64,000 bases of DNA from Vitis vinifera (taxonomy: Eukaryota > Streptophyta > Magnoliopsida > Vitales > Vitaceae), in assembly GCF_030704535.1 (NCBI RefSeq), contig NC_081819.1:17642001-17706000 (forward strand). Direction: 5' to 3'. The stretch's first letter is position 1. The number at the start of each line of letters is the position of its first letter. Shown here in pieces: positions 22,934 through 35,900 of this stretch. Below the pieces are notes generated by a model that was not told where the DNA came from, did not search any database, and saw only the letters and a list, made by a program, of their open reading frames with translations. A program made the translations under genes and the position numbers.

Positions 22934-25900
22934 GCCCAGCCCACTTTTTCCCGGAAGGAGACCATGGGCTGTCCTTTATTCTTTTCCCCAACCGGTCCAG
23001 AAAAATGAAAATATGAACAAGCTTTTGAAAATAAATAAAACAGAAGACAAATCAAATCAATGTTTTTGTTGTTTTCAGAGGCTTCAATTTCCAAGTCCCA
23101 GCATGAAATCTAGTGATTTGGGTTAGTACAAAACACCCAAAATTTTGCTTTGAAAATCAAAATCTTTGACATTGGAAGAAAAACCGAAAGCAGAAAAATG
23201 GGGACCAAAAGGACAGATGTATGGCGTGTGGATGATGGAGGTTGGCGTTTGGTACAAAATTGGCAACTACTAGCACCATAGATTGTGGTGGAACTTTAAA
23301 AACATTTTATATTGAATTATCTTTATTTGACTAACCCATTTGTTGGGCCCAAAAAAATAATTAAATTAATTTATTTAAGTTATCATATCACAACTTTTAA
23401 CATTCATTGGTTTTAACAACAATAATACAATGATATAAAGTGGAGTCTCTTAAAAGTGGAAGAAATATTAATTTAATATCAATAAAAAAATTTAAGGTTA
23501 CATTTTAACTTCTCAATCTCGGACGGATTTTACGCTTTATCTCCCATATTTAAAACTCAAGACTTTGTTTTCTAGATTTGTTAAAATGCACATTTATTAC
23601 CCAAGTTCAATATTATCACACTTCGTAGTTATATGTAAAAATTACGCATAGTCATATGAAAATCTCTTTAAAATAAAAATTCAGAACTGATAATTATTAT
23701 ATTTTAAAAATATTTAAGAAATTTCACTTTAAGATTAACAATTTAAAATTGATTTTACTTAATATTATATTAGTATTCAAATTAAAGTACAAAAATGATC
23801 AATTTTTTTATGTATAATTTTATCGAAGATTTGTGATTAAGGGCAAAATGTCGGGTTTTAAATATGATAAGGTAAAATGTAGAACAAGGGATTTAACCCT
23901 AATAATTATGCATGGCACAAATAATCAAAGATATTTATTTTTTATTATTTGAATGGTTAAACTATTTATTAATGAAATTATTAAAGTCAAACTTACTTTT
24001 TCTTTTTAATCCTTTTTTCAGACATTTCAAGATTGAGATAAAATTCAATATGCCAACTACCAGTTGAAAACTTTGATTCCAATACTTGGTTGACACTAGT
24101 AACCCACATCCAAAGCTACTTTTCCAATTGTTTCAAACCTAGCTTTTGAAATGTGGACAAACAAATTATGTGTAGAGCATATATGCATATGACCTATTAA
24201 AGTGAACAAAGCTAAACAAATCTTGACAAAAGTGACAATGAGATAGTGATTTTAATTTTTAATTTACCCTGTTGTGGAAAAAGTGTATTGGCATGGGTGA
24301 GAAGTGGAAAACACAAAGGGCACAAGGACACAAGGACAATATATGGGATATGTTGGTCCCCCTAAAAGGTGGGGTCATGGGTTTTATTTTTTTATTTTTA
24401 TATATTATTATTAACTCTATCTTCACTTTAAGCATAAAGTGAGATTGTGATAATCTCTTTTTGTTTGTAGGGGATGGGGGTATTAATACATTCTATTTTG
24501 TACGGATGTTATTGTTTATATAATTTAAAATTTATTATATAATACAGAATTCACTAAGGATGATATTTTAAGGTTATATTTGGTTGACGGGATAGGATAA
24601 GATATGTATATCTTATCATATCATATTTTATTTTATAAGTGATGAAAAATAAGGTTTCAAGTTATATTATAAATAGAACTACAAATATGTGAACCCTTCT
24701 TTTCTTACCGGACAAGAGTTTACCTTCCTTTTCACGGAGGAAAATTATAAAAACTTCGTAAAATGACTTTTTAAAAAATGAAAAGTGTATGTTTCTTTTG
24801 TATTCAAAGAGAAAGAAAGAAAAAAAAAACTTTTATTTATTTATTTAATTGTGACAGTTTCAGTTTTAAAACTCTTAGAAATTGCTCTTCTTATTTCTCT
24901 TATTTATTGGGTTGGGTCAACTCTCTTGGGCACCTAAATTTAACTTCAATAATAAGAAATGCATATCTTAATATATGATTTTTAATGAGATATGATATCC
25001 TTAAATATTAAATCCAATAAACATGATATCCTAAGATAACATATCCAATATGTTATGTTTTTTTATATTTATTTTGTAGAATGAATAAAAAATAAAATTG
25101 AATATAGATTATTTTTTAATGTTTAAAATAAAAATTATATTATATTCTAATATTTTTATATTTAAAAAAATTTAAATTTTCTCTTAAATTTAACACTATT
25201 CATGATTAATATATTTAAACTTTAGAAATAATTTTTTTTATTATTCTATTCAATATATAAAAATAATTTATAAAATAAGTAATATAAAAAATTAAAATTT
25301 TGATAAAAATAAATAAATGTATTATTCAAAATCAATTCTCAATTATTTTAGGGTATAATTTTTTTAGGAAAAAATTCTAACTTATTTTATAGGAATGTAT
25401 ATTTATATACAAAATAAAAATTTTCAAAATATTCTCTATTTTTAAATTATTATTTATAAAACTTTATAAAAATAACTAAAAATACTATTTTTATTTTAAT
25501 AACAAATTCTAAGAAAACTATTTATATTTTCTAAATTAGAAAACAACCCCTTAATTTTTTGCTTTTAATTTTGAGTTATTTGATTAAAAAGGTCATTAAA
25601 TACTCAAATTTGGAAATGTAACTTTTCACCTTTTAATTTTTTTTTTATTTACAAAAACGCTCTCATATATATGTATATTTAGGTAAAAATAACTTTTTCC
25701 TTTAAAATTTTGTATGTAAATAACTGAAATGATTAAAGATGTTTATATTAAAAATGGATTAATTTTCAAGTCAAAATATAAGAGAGGTTAGATTTATAAA
25801 TTTTAGATTATTTAATATCTTTTATACAAAAAAAAAATGGACGATAAATTACAATCAGGATTAAAATAAAATTGTTCATATAATCAAAATTTTATAGAAT

Positions 25901-26446
25901 ATGCAAGATCTTATAGTATGAACTAAAACAATACCTCCAATATGGCATTATTCTTTTATAAAATATTGTATATATTAATATATTATTATAATATTAGATT
26001 TTTTTATAAAATAAAAAAAGTTATTAAAAATATCCGACAAAGTAAATATAAGAAAGTAGATAGAGAAATATAAGGAAGAATCGAAAACATCGGACAAAGA
26101 AAAGACTTGTGATTCGAAGTGTAGATATAAATAATAAGGGAAATATGAGATGTTTGGAGAACTTAATAATTGTATTATCATATGTGGACATAGGCATGGT
26201 TAATCGAATTAAGTTAAAACCTTATATATCTTTATATGAATTGTTTTTATTTTTATGTCATTAAACTAACATCTTTGTATTAAAGCTTTTATTCACACAG
26301 CAAATATCAAAGTTTTGGTTGAACATTTTTGAAAGAACCAAAAATGGCCTTAAAATGGATCAAGGAAAAAAAAAAAGAAAAAGCCACCAGATTCAATCTA
26401 GTTATCAAATGCAAATTCAAACATGGTCTTGAAATTGATTTAAAAG
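22934..26446. other. Intergenic AT-rich DNA
   Basis: No gene recognised. A degenerate MITE-like stretch may lie at about 24570-25060 (GGATAGGATAAGATATG on the left, loosely inverted in ATCCTAAGATAACATATCC on the right), but boundaries are unclear. Confidence 0.65.
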
Positions 26447-26690
26447 TGCGTTTAGAAGTAATTTTAGAAAGCGTTTATAATATTTATAACACTTGAATGA
26501 TAAAAAATTTTAAATATTAAAAATATTATAAACATTTCTTAGAATCACTATCAAACAGAATCTTATAATGCGTTTGACAACGATTTTAGGACGTGTTTTA
26601 AAATTTTTAATACTTAAAAATTTTTGTATTCTAAATATTTGAAAAATTAGAAATATTTTCTAAAACCACCGTGAGGCTGATAAGATATTT
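26447..26690. repeat. Two adjacent small MITE-like elements
   Basis: First copy 26447-26570, bounded by GCGTTTAGAAGTAATTTTAGAAAG and the inverse of AGAATCACTATCAAACAG; its core matches the copy at 20601-20712. A second, more diverged copy follows at 26571-26690 (GCGTTTGACAACGATTTTAGG to TTTTCTAAAACCACCGT). Confidence 0.6.
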
Positions 26691-26773
26691 TAAATTTTTA
26701 CTAAAAAAAACATTACTTAAATGATGTTATCATGATGTAAACGACGGTTGAGAAATCATTTTTTTTTTCATTT

Positions 26774-26885
26774 TAATCATTGTGCTTAGGCTTCTATTGA
26801 AGTTGAAGAAATATGAATATGACTAAGGTTTAATCATTGTACTTAGCTTTCCATTGAAGTGGAAGGAATATGAGTATGATTAAGC
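26774..26885 (+). repeat. 57-bp tandem duplication
   Basis: Copies 26774-26830 and 26831-26885 both begin TAATCATTGT(G/A)CTTAG and share ATTGAAGT(T/G)GAAG(A/G)AATATGA. Non-coding. Confidence 0.85.
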
Positions 26886-29800
26886 TTGCATTATAGACCA
26901 AGAACCATGAAATTAATGATCGAGAGATAAAGAAAAGTACATACACTACCAACTGTAGCAGTTGGGGGGGTGGGGGTGGTTTTGAAATCTACTTCACTTT
27001 TAATGATTAGGTGAATACCACCACCTCACTCCATGACCAATCATTATAATCAATATACCATTATTGGAAAATCAAAGCCAACTGGCAAAATTTCACAAAA
27101 TAAAAAATAAAAAATAAAAATGTAGTTTGAGTATGTGATGTGGCCTGTGGGATTATTCCAAATGTTGATTAGCTAAATGCCACGTCATGCATGGTCATCC
27201 ATGAGATCAAAATTTCATACTATTTAAAAAATTAATTATATAAATATGTAAAATAATTAAAAATAAGATATTAGATATGAAATTTATTTTTAAAATATAT
27301 ATAAAAATATTTTAGATTTTTAAATAAATTTTATTTTATAAAATATTAGAGAAAAGTGATTTCCCAACACCATTTGTAGATATTTATTATGATATAACGT
27401 CGCAATCATTTGTACCAAAACCTGTACCTGCCATCCCTGACCAAGAGGCGCCGTCCAAAGGCTTTATAAAATTAATTTATTATGTGTCCATTTTTATTAT
27501 AAAGTATTTTTTTTAATTAATTTGTGAGCTCATCCGCCATTGAATATAAAATTAAGGTAGCCTACATTTGTTTTTCATCTTCAATTAAAATATAGTACAT
27601 TTCCTTGGTCGACACAACGTGGTGGAGATTCGAACCTAATGAAGGGAAAAACAAATTTGATTAAATTCTAAATATAATTTTTTTGACAATAATAATAATA
27701 ATAAAAATAATAAAAATAATAATAATAATAATAATAATATTGTTTATATGTTTTTGAGACTAGCGTGGAAGGCATGCTTTTTTATTATAATCACATGTTG
27801 AGTTTACTTTAAGAATTCACATTGAAATGGTTGACCTTCCTTTTTTTTTTTCTTCCCTCCCTCTTTCTATTTGAATGTATTCCCTATCTCCAATGTAAAA
27901 AGGAATATAAATGTGAAATTTTGACCCAAAATTTTGGGACTTGAGGATTCTTGATGCAAAAATCAAAATAAATGGTGTCCAATCCAACTTTTGCATTGAC
28001 TCAAATGCTTTCGATGATTAATTTTTTTTATACTAATTAATTAAATTTATTATTGTAATAATAATTTTATTAATATTTATTTAGTTCATTGTTTACTATC
28101 TTGTTTTTCATAGAAATGTATATTTGACCCAAAGAGATCTAGAACTCGATGGTAAATGTCATGTGAGAATATACAAAATCTTCTTGAATAGAGCATGTTG
28201 GGAAATAATATTGAGTTTCCTAAATGATTGATAATGTTAAATATCCTAAAATGTTTGATCTAAATTTATCAAATATCAATTGATTTTTAGATGATATGAT
28301 CAAAAACACGATTCAATAATTAGTATCAAATTCATGATTATATGAGTCTTATGTTAAGGGAAAGATTACTAAGGTACGATAACCAACTTATAAGATAAAC
28401 ACAATTGACTGTATTAATCTTGATAGCTACACCACCCACAAAATTTAAAGAACCTAAAGGAGCGTAAGTCATATATTCCAAAGAACGCCATTCTTGATCA
28501 TTCTTAAGTTTGAATATAAGTCATCATAGTCAATATGGAGCGTTGACCCGATCAAAGCTAAAAAATGAGTTGTTTCTTTGCTCCCTAAGGGAGTTGAGAA
28601 CCCCAAACCAAAAGGTTGGCTAGTACCCACCTTACCATTGGGGCAAATTTGCCCCTTATTAATTGTTCTAATATACATATATATTAAAAAGTTTGCATAT
28701 ACATAAAATATTAAATCAATATTTTAAACAACGACTTAATTAGAATTATTTTATAATTACATAAAAATTTTCATTTTATTGAATAGAAAAACGTTTTTAA
28801 TATCATTAATATATTAATCAAATATTAAAAAATTTATATATTATAATCAAATATCATAATATTATTATTGAATAATATTTGATGTAATTTAATAATCAAT
28901 GTACACTTATATCTATATATATTAATTTATTTAACAAAATAACTTTAAAATATCTATTATACTTCTAATTTCATTTCTAAAAATTTTGTTTTATATTTTC
29001 ACAGGTTTTGATCAATTTTAGGTCAATCGATATTTTATATTAAAATATCTACTGATATATATGTGATTACTGATATTTTTATTCTAAGTCAAAGACTATA
29101 AAACGTTTGATCTATCACTATCATTGATCAATTAATTTTCAAACAAGATATTCAAAATCCAATTCAATACTTTATTGTAAAAATTGGATAAAAAAATCTC
29201 TCATTTTAAGTTTATTTTTATTTTATTTAATTTAATTTTCTACATTTTTATTTAATTATGCAAGACCTTCCTTAGTAATCACCCAAGAAAGTTGATGACA
29301 GATGGGTTCAACTCATAGCCATTAATTACATTTAACTTGACATCATGCCCTTGAAATAAGGCTATGAAAATTGAAAGACTCTTCCAAAATCGAAATCAAG
29401 ACCCTTCTAGCGAATTGCATTCAAATGACACAAATTCCAACTTCTGAACGATATTTCTTCCTTGAATTAATTATGAATACGATGGATAGTGATGCTAACC
29501 ATTTACAAATCAGAAAAGTTGGAATCCATAGCTTTCTGTGATCACGATGGGAGATAGTGAGACAGCCATGCATCATATCATTTTAATAAGGTCTATTGGC
29601 CTTGGTTCCCAATTTTTAAATTGTTAGTTTACAAAATATGACATATAATCTTATAATAATGTGATTTAAAAATAGTTTTTTGTTTTTAAAAATAAAAAAA
29701 CTGTTTTTAAAATTTTGTAATACTGTTTTGACCATTGTTTTTTTAAAAACAGTTTTTAAAAATAAAGTGAAATAAAAAAACGTTTTTTTATAGAATAAAT

Positions 29801-30175
29801 AAAAGTTCTTTTATCAATTTTATTTTTTTTAAAGGAAAACATGGACCCTTAAACTATGTTTTTTTGAAACTTGTTTTTTAAAACAAGTTTTAGAAAACAT
29901 GGTCAAGCCATAAATTTCTCATTTCTCGTTTTTCTAAAAAAAAAATAAAATTAAGTCATTTTCACAAGTTGTTAGAGCACAAAGTAAACTTGTCCATGGG
30001 CTTAGATCCAATATGCCCATAAGGCTTATTGCTTTTGGGGCCTACCAAGAAATGATGGCCCATTTAGAGACATTTACAGCCCATCCCAATTAACCCAATT
30101 TTTTAATATGTCTCCCCTTAAGTAATAGCATCTGAAAAATTAAAAGCTAATTGACTACGAGGCGGTGCAACTTAA
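26886..30175. other. Intergenic AT-rich DNA
   Basis: No gene recognised. It contains an AAT trinucleotide array (about 27690-27740). A segment at 29640-29912 (ends AAAACAAGTTTTAGAAAACATGGTC) is related to part of the large inverted repeat near 4740 and 6960. Confidence 0.65.
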
Positions 30176-30597
30176 CAATGCCATTTGGAAAAACTTAATA
30201 TTTATTACTTAATAATTTAAGTTGACTTATATTATTTTTAAGTTGTTAATTTAAAATTTATTATTTATTTTTTACTTTAAGTATTAATATTGTTCGATAA
30301 AATTAACTTTAAATTTATTTTAAGTTACTAAATTGATATATTTATCCCCATTAGTTATAATTAATATTTATTAATAAAAATTTTTATTATGAATTATGAA
30401 TGTGAAGTCATAGTTATTAAATATATTATCACTAGATATGGATAAATAAGACAAAAAAAAAAAAAAACTAGAATTAAGAATAAATTAATTATTTTAATAC
30501 TTAAAGTCATTATAACTTTAAGCTATGATAGTAAGTTATTTTATTAAAAATACTTAAATTTATTTTAAGTTATTAAGTTGGTTTATCAAATATTTTT
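30176..30597. mobile_element. Tourist-like MITE, diverged copy
   Basis: Contains AAACTTAATATTTATTACTTAATAATTTAAG at its left end and TTAAGTTGGTTTATCAAATA at its right end, which are inverted relatives of each other. The same layout is clearer at 47716-48134. Boundaries are approximate. Confidence 0.6.
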
Positions 30598-31081
30598 TTA
30601 GTTTATATTTGGTCATAGGAAATTTTGAAAGAAAGAAAGTAGAGAGAAAAATTAAAAGAAAATAAAAAGTAATATATATATATATATATAGATTTAAATT
30701 TAATAAATTAATTTTATATATTACTTTAAACTCATTTTATTTATTTTTCGTCTTCCATATAAAGATTAAATATTCTAAAAACATCAAAATTTTAAAGCAA
30801 TTTTAATTATATATGATTTTTATTTTGTATTTTCTATGATCAAATTAAACATAAGAATATAATTTTTTTTAACATTTTTTTTCCTTATTACTTTCCGAAA
30901 ACCAAACATAACCTTAGGGTTCACATCTATGTCTCAAACCTGGATTTAGCTTTAATGCTACTTGTTATATAGTTAAGGCTTTAATCATCTCATTTGAAAA
31001 CAAATTCACTATTAATTATGTTTAGATGTTACATTAAATTAAATTTTTTTTTTGTTCGACATTATACTCATAAAGAATTAT
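30598..31081. other. Intergenic AT-rich DNA
   Basis: No gene recognised. It includes an AT-rich stretch with an AT microsatellite (about 30670-30690) upstream of and around the MITE. Confidence 0.6.
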
Positions 31082-31208
31082 GTACTGCAATCCATAAGGC
31101 CCATACCCCATATGAGTATTGGGCTTGTGTATTGCAATCCGTAAGGCCCATACCCCATTTGATATTGGGCTTGTGTATTGCAATCCATAAGGCCCATACC
31201 CCATTTTT
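31082..31208 (+). repeat. 46-47-bp tandem repeat, 2.7 copies
   Basis: Units start at 31082, 31129 and 31175 with GTA(C/T)TGCAATCC followed by AAGGCCCATACCCCAT and ATTGGGCTTGT. The repeat keeps an open frame on both strands, which explains the long spurious ORFs here. Confidence 0.9.
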
Positions 31209-31757
31209 GTACGGAAACTTCAATAATGAAAATTCTGGGATGTCGGCCCAACCCAGTGATTTCTCCGATTTCAGCCCAATTCAAGTGAAGGCGGGTTAGC
31301 CTGCTTAGTTTTTTGGGCTGCTAAGTTGGGCCAGCTTGCAGCTCTAGTTTTTATAGACACATATTTTAACATTATACAATCAAGTTAAATTTTAGTATCA
31401 ACAAGGATTGTATGTCGTTGGTCTTTATATTACATTTGTAGATCAACCAACAACCTCACCCAAATTTTCTTTTTTAAAAAACACAGAAAAGAAAAAAAAA
31501 AAATCCAAAAACCATTTTTTTAAAAGATGATTGAAAAGAATAATTTAATAAAAAATTAAAATTACTTCAAATATATCATTTTTCAAATAAAATCATCAAC
31601 TATAATTTTCTTTTTTTTTTTTGAAAAAACTACGAATTTTATGTTTTTTTTTTTAAATTTATTTTAATTATAGAAGATTATGGTTATATTTGAAAAATAG
31701 TTTCAAAAAATAGTTTTTAAAAATATTTTTTAAAATATAATATATGATACATGAGAC

Positions 31758-32191
31758 TAAGGGTCTCCAAAAAGCCTGCGGCCAGCGGCCCGCTTTAGGC
31801 CAGGCCCGGCCCAAGCCCGCCCCGATCCCGTTTATGGGCGGGGCGGTCCGCGGGCCTAAATTTAGGCCCGTCCTTAGGCCCGCCCCTTTAAAAAAAAACT
31901 ACAAAAATAAAAAGTATTAAAAAAAATATTCAATTAATAAACATTAAAGGAATGTAGCTCAATTGGTTAGAACCTTAAAATTTAAATTTTTGAAATCCAT
32001 TTTGGCTTATTTAAAAAAGCCCCCCGCTCAGCCCGCTAGCCCGCGGGCTCATAGGCCGGGCTGCGGACCTAGCATTTTAGCATGGCCCTACCCGGTCCGG
32101 CCGATTGACCAGTCAACGGGCCCATAGGCCCGGCCTGAGCTGGGCCGCGAGCCTCCTATTTATGGCCCGGTCCGGCCGTTGGAGACCCCTA
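31758..32191. mobile_element. GC-rich hAT-type MITE (434 bp)
   Basis: Terminal inverted repeats TAAGGGTCTCCAA and TTGGAGACCCCTA are followed inward by long GGCCCG-rich subterminal arrays, very unlike the AT-rich surroundings. Flanking 8-bp target duplications are CATGAGAC (31750-31757) and CATGAGGC (32192-32199), one mismatch. The 8-bp duplication and GGGTCTCC-type ends are typical of hAT elements. No transposase is encoded. The AT-rich centre holds a tRNA-like relic (31949-32009). Confidence 0.88.
31949..32009 (+). other. tRNA-like relic inside the hAT MITE
   Basis: GGAATGTAGCTCAATTGGTTAGAACC resembles a tRNA 5' half, with TAGCTCAATTGG close to the pol III A box, and TTTGAAATCC 20-30 bp later resembles a decayed B box. 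The acceptor stem does not close and the body is too short, so this is not a functional tRNA gene. Confidence 0.35.
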
Positions 32192-32199
32192 CATGAGGC

Positions 32200-32914
32200 C
32201 TCCCATCAATCCAATGATACAATTTTGAAATAAAAAAAATTCCGAGAGAAAAAAGAAGAAAAGAGAAGATTTTTTTATTATTGGATTTTCTTAAAAATAG
32301 GCATGACGTTATTAAAGTTTAAACAAATATAATAAGACGAAATAAAAATTAATTTATTTTTACTTAAAAAATTAATTATAATATAATAAGTAAATAAAAT
32401 AATTAGCTTTAACATCCCCTCAAACTCACTATTAGTTAAATAAATAATTTAAATTTTTCGGGTTTAAGTTAAATGTATATATAATATTCTTTTTAATATA
32501 AAAAATTATTTTTTATTTTTTAGTTGTTAAACATGTTTTTTTTTTAATTATGAAAATAATTGTTTTTTTTAATAGTACATCCCTTACTATTATCATTATA
32601 ATTATTATAAAATTAATTTATTATTATTATTACAGACGGGTAGGATTTGATTTCTAGTCGATGTGAAATATAATCAGTTGATGCTTGCACTCCAAAGTCC
32701 AGACACAGGAAGAAAAAAAGGAAATGATTTATAGTAGAGTTTTCCTTTCACCCAAAAACCAGAGACAAGTACAATACTGAACGAAGAAGAAGCATACACA
32801 GGTGTGGAATTGAATTGAGAATTCCCAACTGTAATAACCGTCCATTCAAAGAGGCAAAAAGGGAAGAAGACCCAGTGAGGAAGTGAGGATCCGGATCCGA
32901 AATTCACTACCCCA
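32200..32914. other. GOS12 upstream region
   Basis: AT-rich DNA to about 32630, then the presumed promoter and leader of GOS12. No clear TATA box, as is common for housekeeping genes. Confidence 0.5.
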
Positions 32915-35900
32915 ATGATGGATCCGAATCTGGATTTGCAGGAATCGGGCTGGGAGGAACTCAGGAAGGAGGCTCGTAAGATCGAGGGGGATCTTGATGT
33001 GAAGCTATCTTCTTATGCTAAGCTTGGTGCTAGGTTCACCCAAGGAGGTTCGTTTTTCTCATTCTACTGTTTTTTTTTTTTTTTTCTTTTCAAAATGATT
33101 ATGTGATTGTTTGTTTTTGCATTGCATTTTGGTTACTGGCCCTGATTTAAAAAAAAATGGGGAATAAGTGAGATTGAAGTTTTGGGTGAGATTGTCGTTA
33201 TTTGATGAATTGGGAATTTGGGTTTTGTTTATTTTCCTCTGTCTTTTCAGCAATCAAATTGGGTTTGAAAATTGTGGCTTGGGAATTCAAATATGAGATT
33301 GGAATGGAGAATTGTGAGATTTTGCTGATCTGAAATGGGGTTGGGTACGTTATTTTCGGACAATTTGAGAGCTTTGACGAATGTTAATGGGTTTGTGATG
33401 ATGTTCATTCTTGAATAGATGGAAAACATGAAGGGGAAGTAGCAGGAATTCGTGGTCATGAAGTAGGGATTAAATGGAACAGAATTCACGGAGTGGTAGA
33501 GTTGTGGAACCACTTGTCTTTTCCTTATTTTGGACCTTACAGGGACGGAATGAAATCTTAGATTAAAGTATTACATATGAATGGTATAAACTCCCGAACA
33601 AGATCTCTTGAATAGTGAACAACTGGAGTCTATTACATAGTTTATACAAAAAGTTCTAATTTTTTGCTTAACGGCTTGTGCTGGCAAAGCTTGTTGAATG
33701 AAATAGCTAGATCTAGGTCCATTTATTCATCTGGTTTACAAGTGATTAATAGTTTTGATGGATAAGTGATGAAGGATATAGAATTATAGACATTGAAAAT
33801 TGGCGGTAGCTCCAAGTGTGGGACCTAGTCAAATTGACAGAAGGACGTAGAAATTTATGATTGCAACATAAGGGGGCACATGAGGACATATGTGTGGTAT
33901 ATTTATAAAAGAGGAAAAAATGGGGTAGTCGAAGGTGCAACAGACTAGTGGTTTTGATGGTGATATGATCGTTGTTGAATAGTCTAGAAGAGTGCATTGG
34001 TTTTGCATCTTCTTTTGATAACTCTGATTGAGGTGTTGACAAAGGGGACGCATATTGTATTGATCTTACTCTTGCAATCTCACGCATTGTTTGATAGGAA
34101 TTGACAGCTATGATGAAATGCAATTCTTTCAGCATTTGGATGCATATTCCCCAAATTTCTATCGTATTTCAACCAGAAGGGATGGTATCATTGTTCCTGT
34201 ATCAGTGGGAAGTAAAAAATTGCGAAGGGAGGAGGCATGATATTCAAGAAAAAGTCCATATAATTCGGCAATTATTCCAGTGATGATTGTAATTTTGATT
34301 CCTTCCATTTCCATGTGTGAATCATTACTTTCCTTTTTGTTAATCTTGATTGCAACTCCCATTCTCCATCCCGACTCTGTGTATGGCTCTATCGAAGGTT
34401 TTGGTTGTTCGGAATTATTGCTGGAGATCCCGTGTTCGTGTCTACAAATCTACATTGTAGTGAATTGCACCACTATAAATGGACTCTGATGCATGCCATC
34501 CATATATGAACCGATAAAGTTAGGTGAGGCAAATTGCCTAATTTGCTGAGTCATGATTTCTTTCTCACACTTCAAGGTGTTTCAGTTTGAGGCTTTGCAC
34601 ATGTTCCTTTACGACTGCCTAGCTTGATCTGATGGTTTTATGGCCTTTTTTAGGTGTCTAAGCTTATTTTGTAGCTTTAATAAACTTCTTTTGTAGCTTT
34701 AATTAAGCTTCTTTTGTAGCTTTAATTAGGAAGTGCATATTCCATCTTGTAAGTGTACCATTCTTTTTTCTTTCATAAGAGATATGTTTGGTGATATCAT
34801 GGAGACAATTGTCTGCAATAGTGGTCCCTTCCTTTTTTGGAAGCATGTGCATAGCTTATGCGTACCTTGTTGCATTTTTTATTTTGGTGCTTTCTATATA
34901 TAATCCTTTTGCCAATCAAAAAACAGTGTTGTCCCTTAATATAAAAGTTAACCAAGAGGATTTTTAAATTGATTTGTTACTTCAGAGACAAGTGAAACAA
35001 TGTGATAGATAGAAAGATGAGTTTGATTTGCTACCCTGAATCTGGTTAAACAGGCTTAGATTTGGGGTGGATGTATGTGGAAATTGGTATTTGCAATGAG
35101 GGAAAGCTTGCTATTGTCAAGAGAGCAAAAGCATGATGATGATGAAGTGCATAAACATGTTTGGTGATGTAAAAATATGGTAGAGGTGTTGAAGATCATC
35201 TTAATCTCCTTCCAAATTTGATTGAGGCTTGAGAGTTAAAATTTTGCCAGATATCGACTCATTATCCTTGATATTGATGAGACTTTGGAGATGTATTGAA
35301 GATTGAGAAGAATTTGAAGCAATCACCTAGTAGAATCCTTTCTTTTCAAGTTTGGAAGGCAGCATATTGTACTTTGGTTCATCAAAATAATAAATCTAAT
35401 GGTAGAGATAGTTGCTATGTTATATGCCTGTTCAATTATCATCCACATAGGCTATGTTTGCCGGTAAAAAAATTGCCATCTTTCTCTCTCTTTCTCTCTC
35501 TCTCTTCCCCCCTCCCCTCTTATTATCATAACTCTTTCCATGAATATCCATAGCATGTAGAGGTTCATTTCACAAAGTATTGTCATGCTGGACATGAAGC
35601 TATTTTCTACTATTTATTGTCACTATTCAGTTGCACCTGACCAACTTTTCAGTCTCACAGTGTCATTACCATGTCTTCACACTGTTTTTTGCTATGATTT
35701 TTTGTTTGAGGAGTATGGTGGCCGGTTCAATGTACCTGCAATTGTTTCTGTTTATCAGGGGCTTTGCTTCTTTTATATACCATTTTGATGATCTGGAGAG
35801 TTCTATTTGTTCTCGCCTTTGGACAAAATATACATCCCCACCCTTTTTGTTTTTGTTTTTTTTTTCTTTTTCTAAATAGAAAAGAGCACGTGAAAAGACC

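Noticed and set aside
31949-32009. Functional tRNA gene
   Set aside because: Acceptor stem does not pair, body too short, B box decayed; kept only as a tRNA-like relic.
33746-34135. 129-codon minus-strand frame in GOS12 intron 1
   Set aside because: No family resemblance and ordinary intron composition; treated as chance.
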